Assembly: GCA_040235495.1 (NCBI GenBank)
Contig: JBECKV010000021.1
Coordinates: 1 to 5,995 of the forward strand
Source of the DNA: HB2-32-21 sp040235495
Lineage (GTDB): Bacteria; Pseudomonadota; Gammaproteobacteria; Pseudomonadales; Porticoccaceae
DNA: 5,995 nucleotides
Direction: 5' to 3'
Part shown: in pieces, positions 5,696 to 5,995 of the stretch
How positions within the stretch are numbered: position 1 is the stretch's first letter
How the letters are laid out: each line of letters begins with the position of its first letter
Notes under the pieces: model-generated
What the model was told of the DNA's origin: nothing
Databases searched by the model: none
Seen by the model: only the letters and a program-made list of their open reading frames with translations
Position numbers and translations under genes: made by a program

Positions 5696-5857
5696 CTCAA
5701 GGAACCTCTTGACGAGCGTTTTTCCTTGGTCGCAACCGGAATCCGTTTTCTTACATCAATCGCTGGCCACACGCCCTGTGTCGCGCCATGGATTTAAAAA
5801 TTGCGATGCGCATCGACTGAAAGGATAAAACTCCCCCGGTCAATTGGCGATCATGGC
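5696..5857 (-). promoter_or_regulatory. Intergenic region, probable control region of the prx-arsM operon
   Basis: This 162-nt gap separates the methyltransferase-like tail from the peroxiredoxin-like gene and is the longest gap before the operon, so the operon promoter probably lies here. On the minus strand it contains a perfect palindrome (5804-5815) followed directly by an AT-rich tract (AATTTTTAAAT), which could serve as a -10 region. TTGACC further upstream is a -35-like hexamer but has no good -10 at 16-18 nt. I cannot name a promoter with confidence. No clear rho-independent terminator for the upstream gene is visible. Confidence 0.4.
5804..5815. promoter_or_regulatory. Perfect 12-bp palindrome, candidate operator
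   Basis: CGATGCGCATCG equals its own reverse complement. It lies about 110 nt upstream of the peroxiredoxin-like start and next to an AT-rich tract. Its position in the control region fits a dimeric regulator site. It does not match a regulator consensus that I know, and a 12-bp palindrome can occur by chance. Confidence 0.3.
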
Positions 5858-5995
5858 TTATGCCGGGTCCTTGATGAACTTCAAGGTCATGCGGTCGCTT
5901 TCACCCACGGCAAGGTACTTATCCTTGTCCTGCTCGCCCAGACGCAGGGTCGGAGGCAGTGTCCACACGCCCTTGGGATGATCGGCGGTATCCAA
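5858..5995 (-). CDS. C-terminal tail of a SAM-dependent methyltransferase-like protein (COG4798 type, partial)
   Basis: An open frame enters from the right edge and ends in TAA at 5858-5860, giving the last 45 residues. The tail includes HPKGVWTLPPTLRLGEQDKD and KYLAVGESDRMTLKFIKDPA. A conserved block followed by G.SDR..LKF.K at the very end resembles the C-terminus of the predicted methyltransferases of COG4798, which end in a similar TDRF.LKF.K strand. The SAM-binding part is outside the window, so the family call rests on this tail alone. The codon use is normal for this genome. It runs in the same direction as the arsM operon and ends 162 nt before it, so read-through is possible but not shown. 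Confidence 0.55.
   Translation of the reverse strand: MDTADHPKGVWTLPPTLRLGEQDKDKYLAVGESDRMTLKFIKDPA

Noticed and set aside
4784..5797. Long plus-strand open frame of 337 codons.
   Set aside because: It lies opposite arsM and the peroxiredoxin-like gene, both of which have strong family motifs and good starts. The plus-strand product has no recognisable domain, so it is an antisense shadow.
5791..5820. Palindrome followed by a T-rich tract as a rho-independent terminator of the upstream gene.
   Set aside because: A palindrome with no loop can form only about 4 base pairs around a 4-nt loop, too weak for a convincing terminator.
1..5995. CRISPR array, tRNA, rRNA, insertion sequence or phage genes.
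   Set aside because: No regular direct repeats with spacers, no tRNA-like cloverleaf or rRNA segment, and no transposase or integrase motif was found on either strand.

Overview
This window comes from a bacterium, most likely a Pseudomonadota (gamma- or beta-type). The clues are a PstS/PstC phosphate-type importer, a CcdA/thioredoxin pair, Shine-Dalgarno starts and moderate GC. The genus cannot be named from this sequence. Every gene I can support lies on the minus strand, so transcription runs from high to low coordinates.

Layout in the direction of transcription: (1) 5858-5995, the C-terminal tail of a protein that looks like a SAM-dependent methyltransferase-type protein and enters from outside the window; (2) 5696-5857, an intergenic region with a perfect 12-bp palindrome, the likely control region of the following operon; (3) a SelL-related peroxiredoxin-like protein with a CxxC motif; (4) an AS3MT-type arsenite methyltransferase (arsM); (5) an exported thioredoxin-fold protein with a CPTC site and Ser where cis-Pro is usual; (6) a CcdA/DsbD-type electron-transfer membrane protein, whose start overlaps the thioredoxin stop as ATGA; (7) a possible 49-residue ORF, again joined by ATGA; (8) an exported DUF3179 protein with a YCPLC motif; (9) a PstS-like substrate-binding protein starting 2 nt after the DUF3179 stop; (10) 485-661, an intergenic region with a possible 27-residue ORF and five degenerate tandem repeats; (11) the N-terminal 161 residues of PstC, cut by the window edge.

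How the genes may work together (inference): the cluster joins metalloid methylation in the cytoplasm, thiol chemistry on both sides of the membrane, and a phosphate- or arsenate-type oxyanion uptake system. ArsM needs reducing thiols. CcdA can carry electrons across the inner membrane to the exported thioredoxin-fold protein, which could in turn act on the CPLC cysteines of DUF3179 or on a substrate in the periplasm. The tight junctions from 4012 to 662 suggest that the redox pair, DUF3179 and PstS are made together. No arsR, arsB, arsC or arsS is visible here. The role of DUF3179 and the link between the Pst genes and arsenic are the open and most interesting points.
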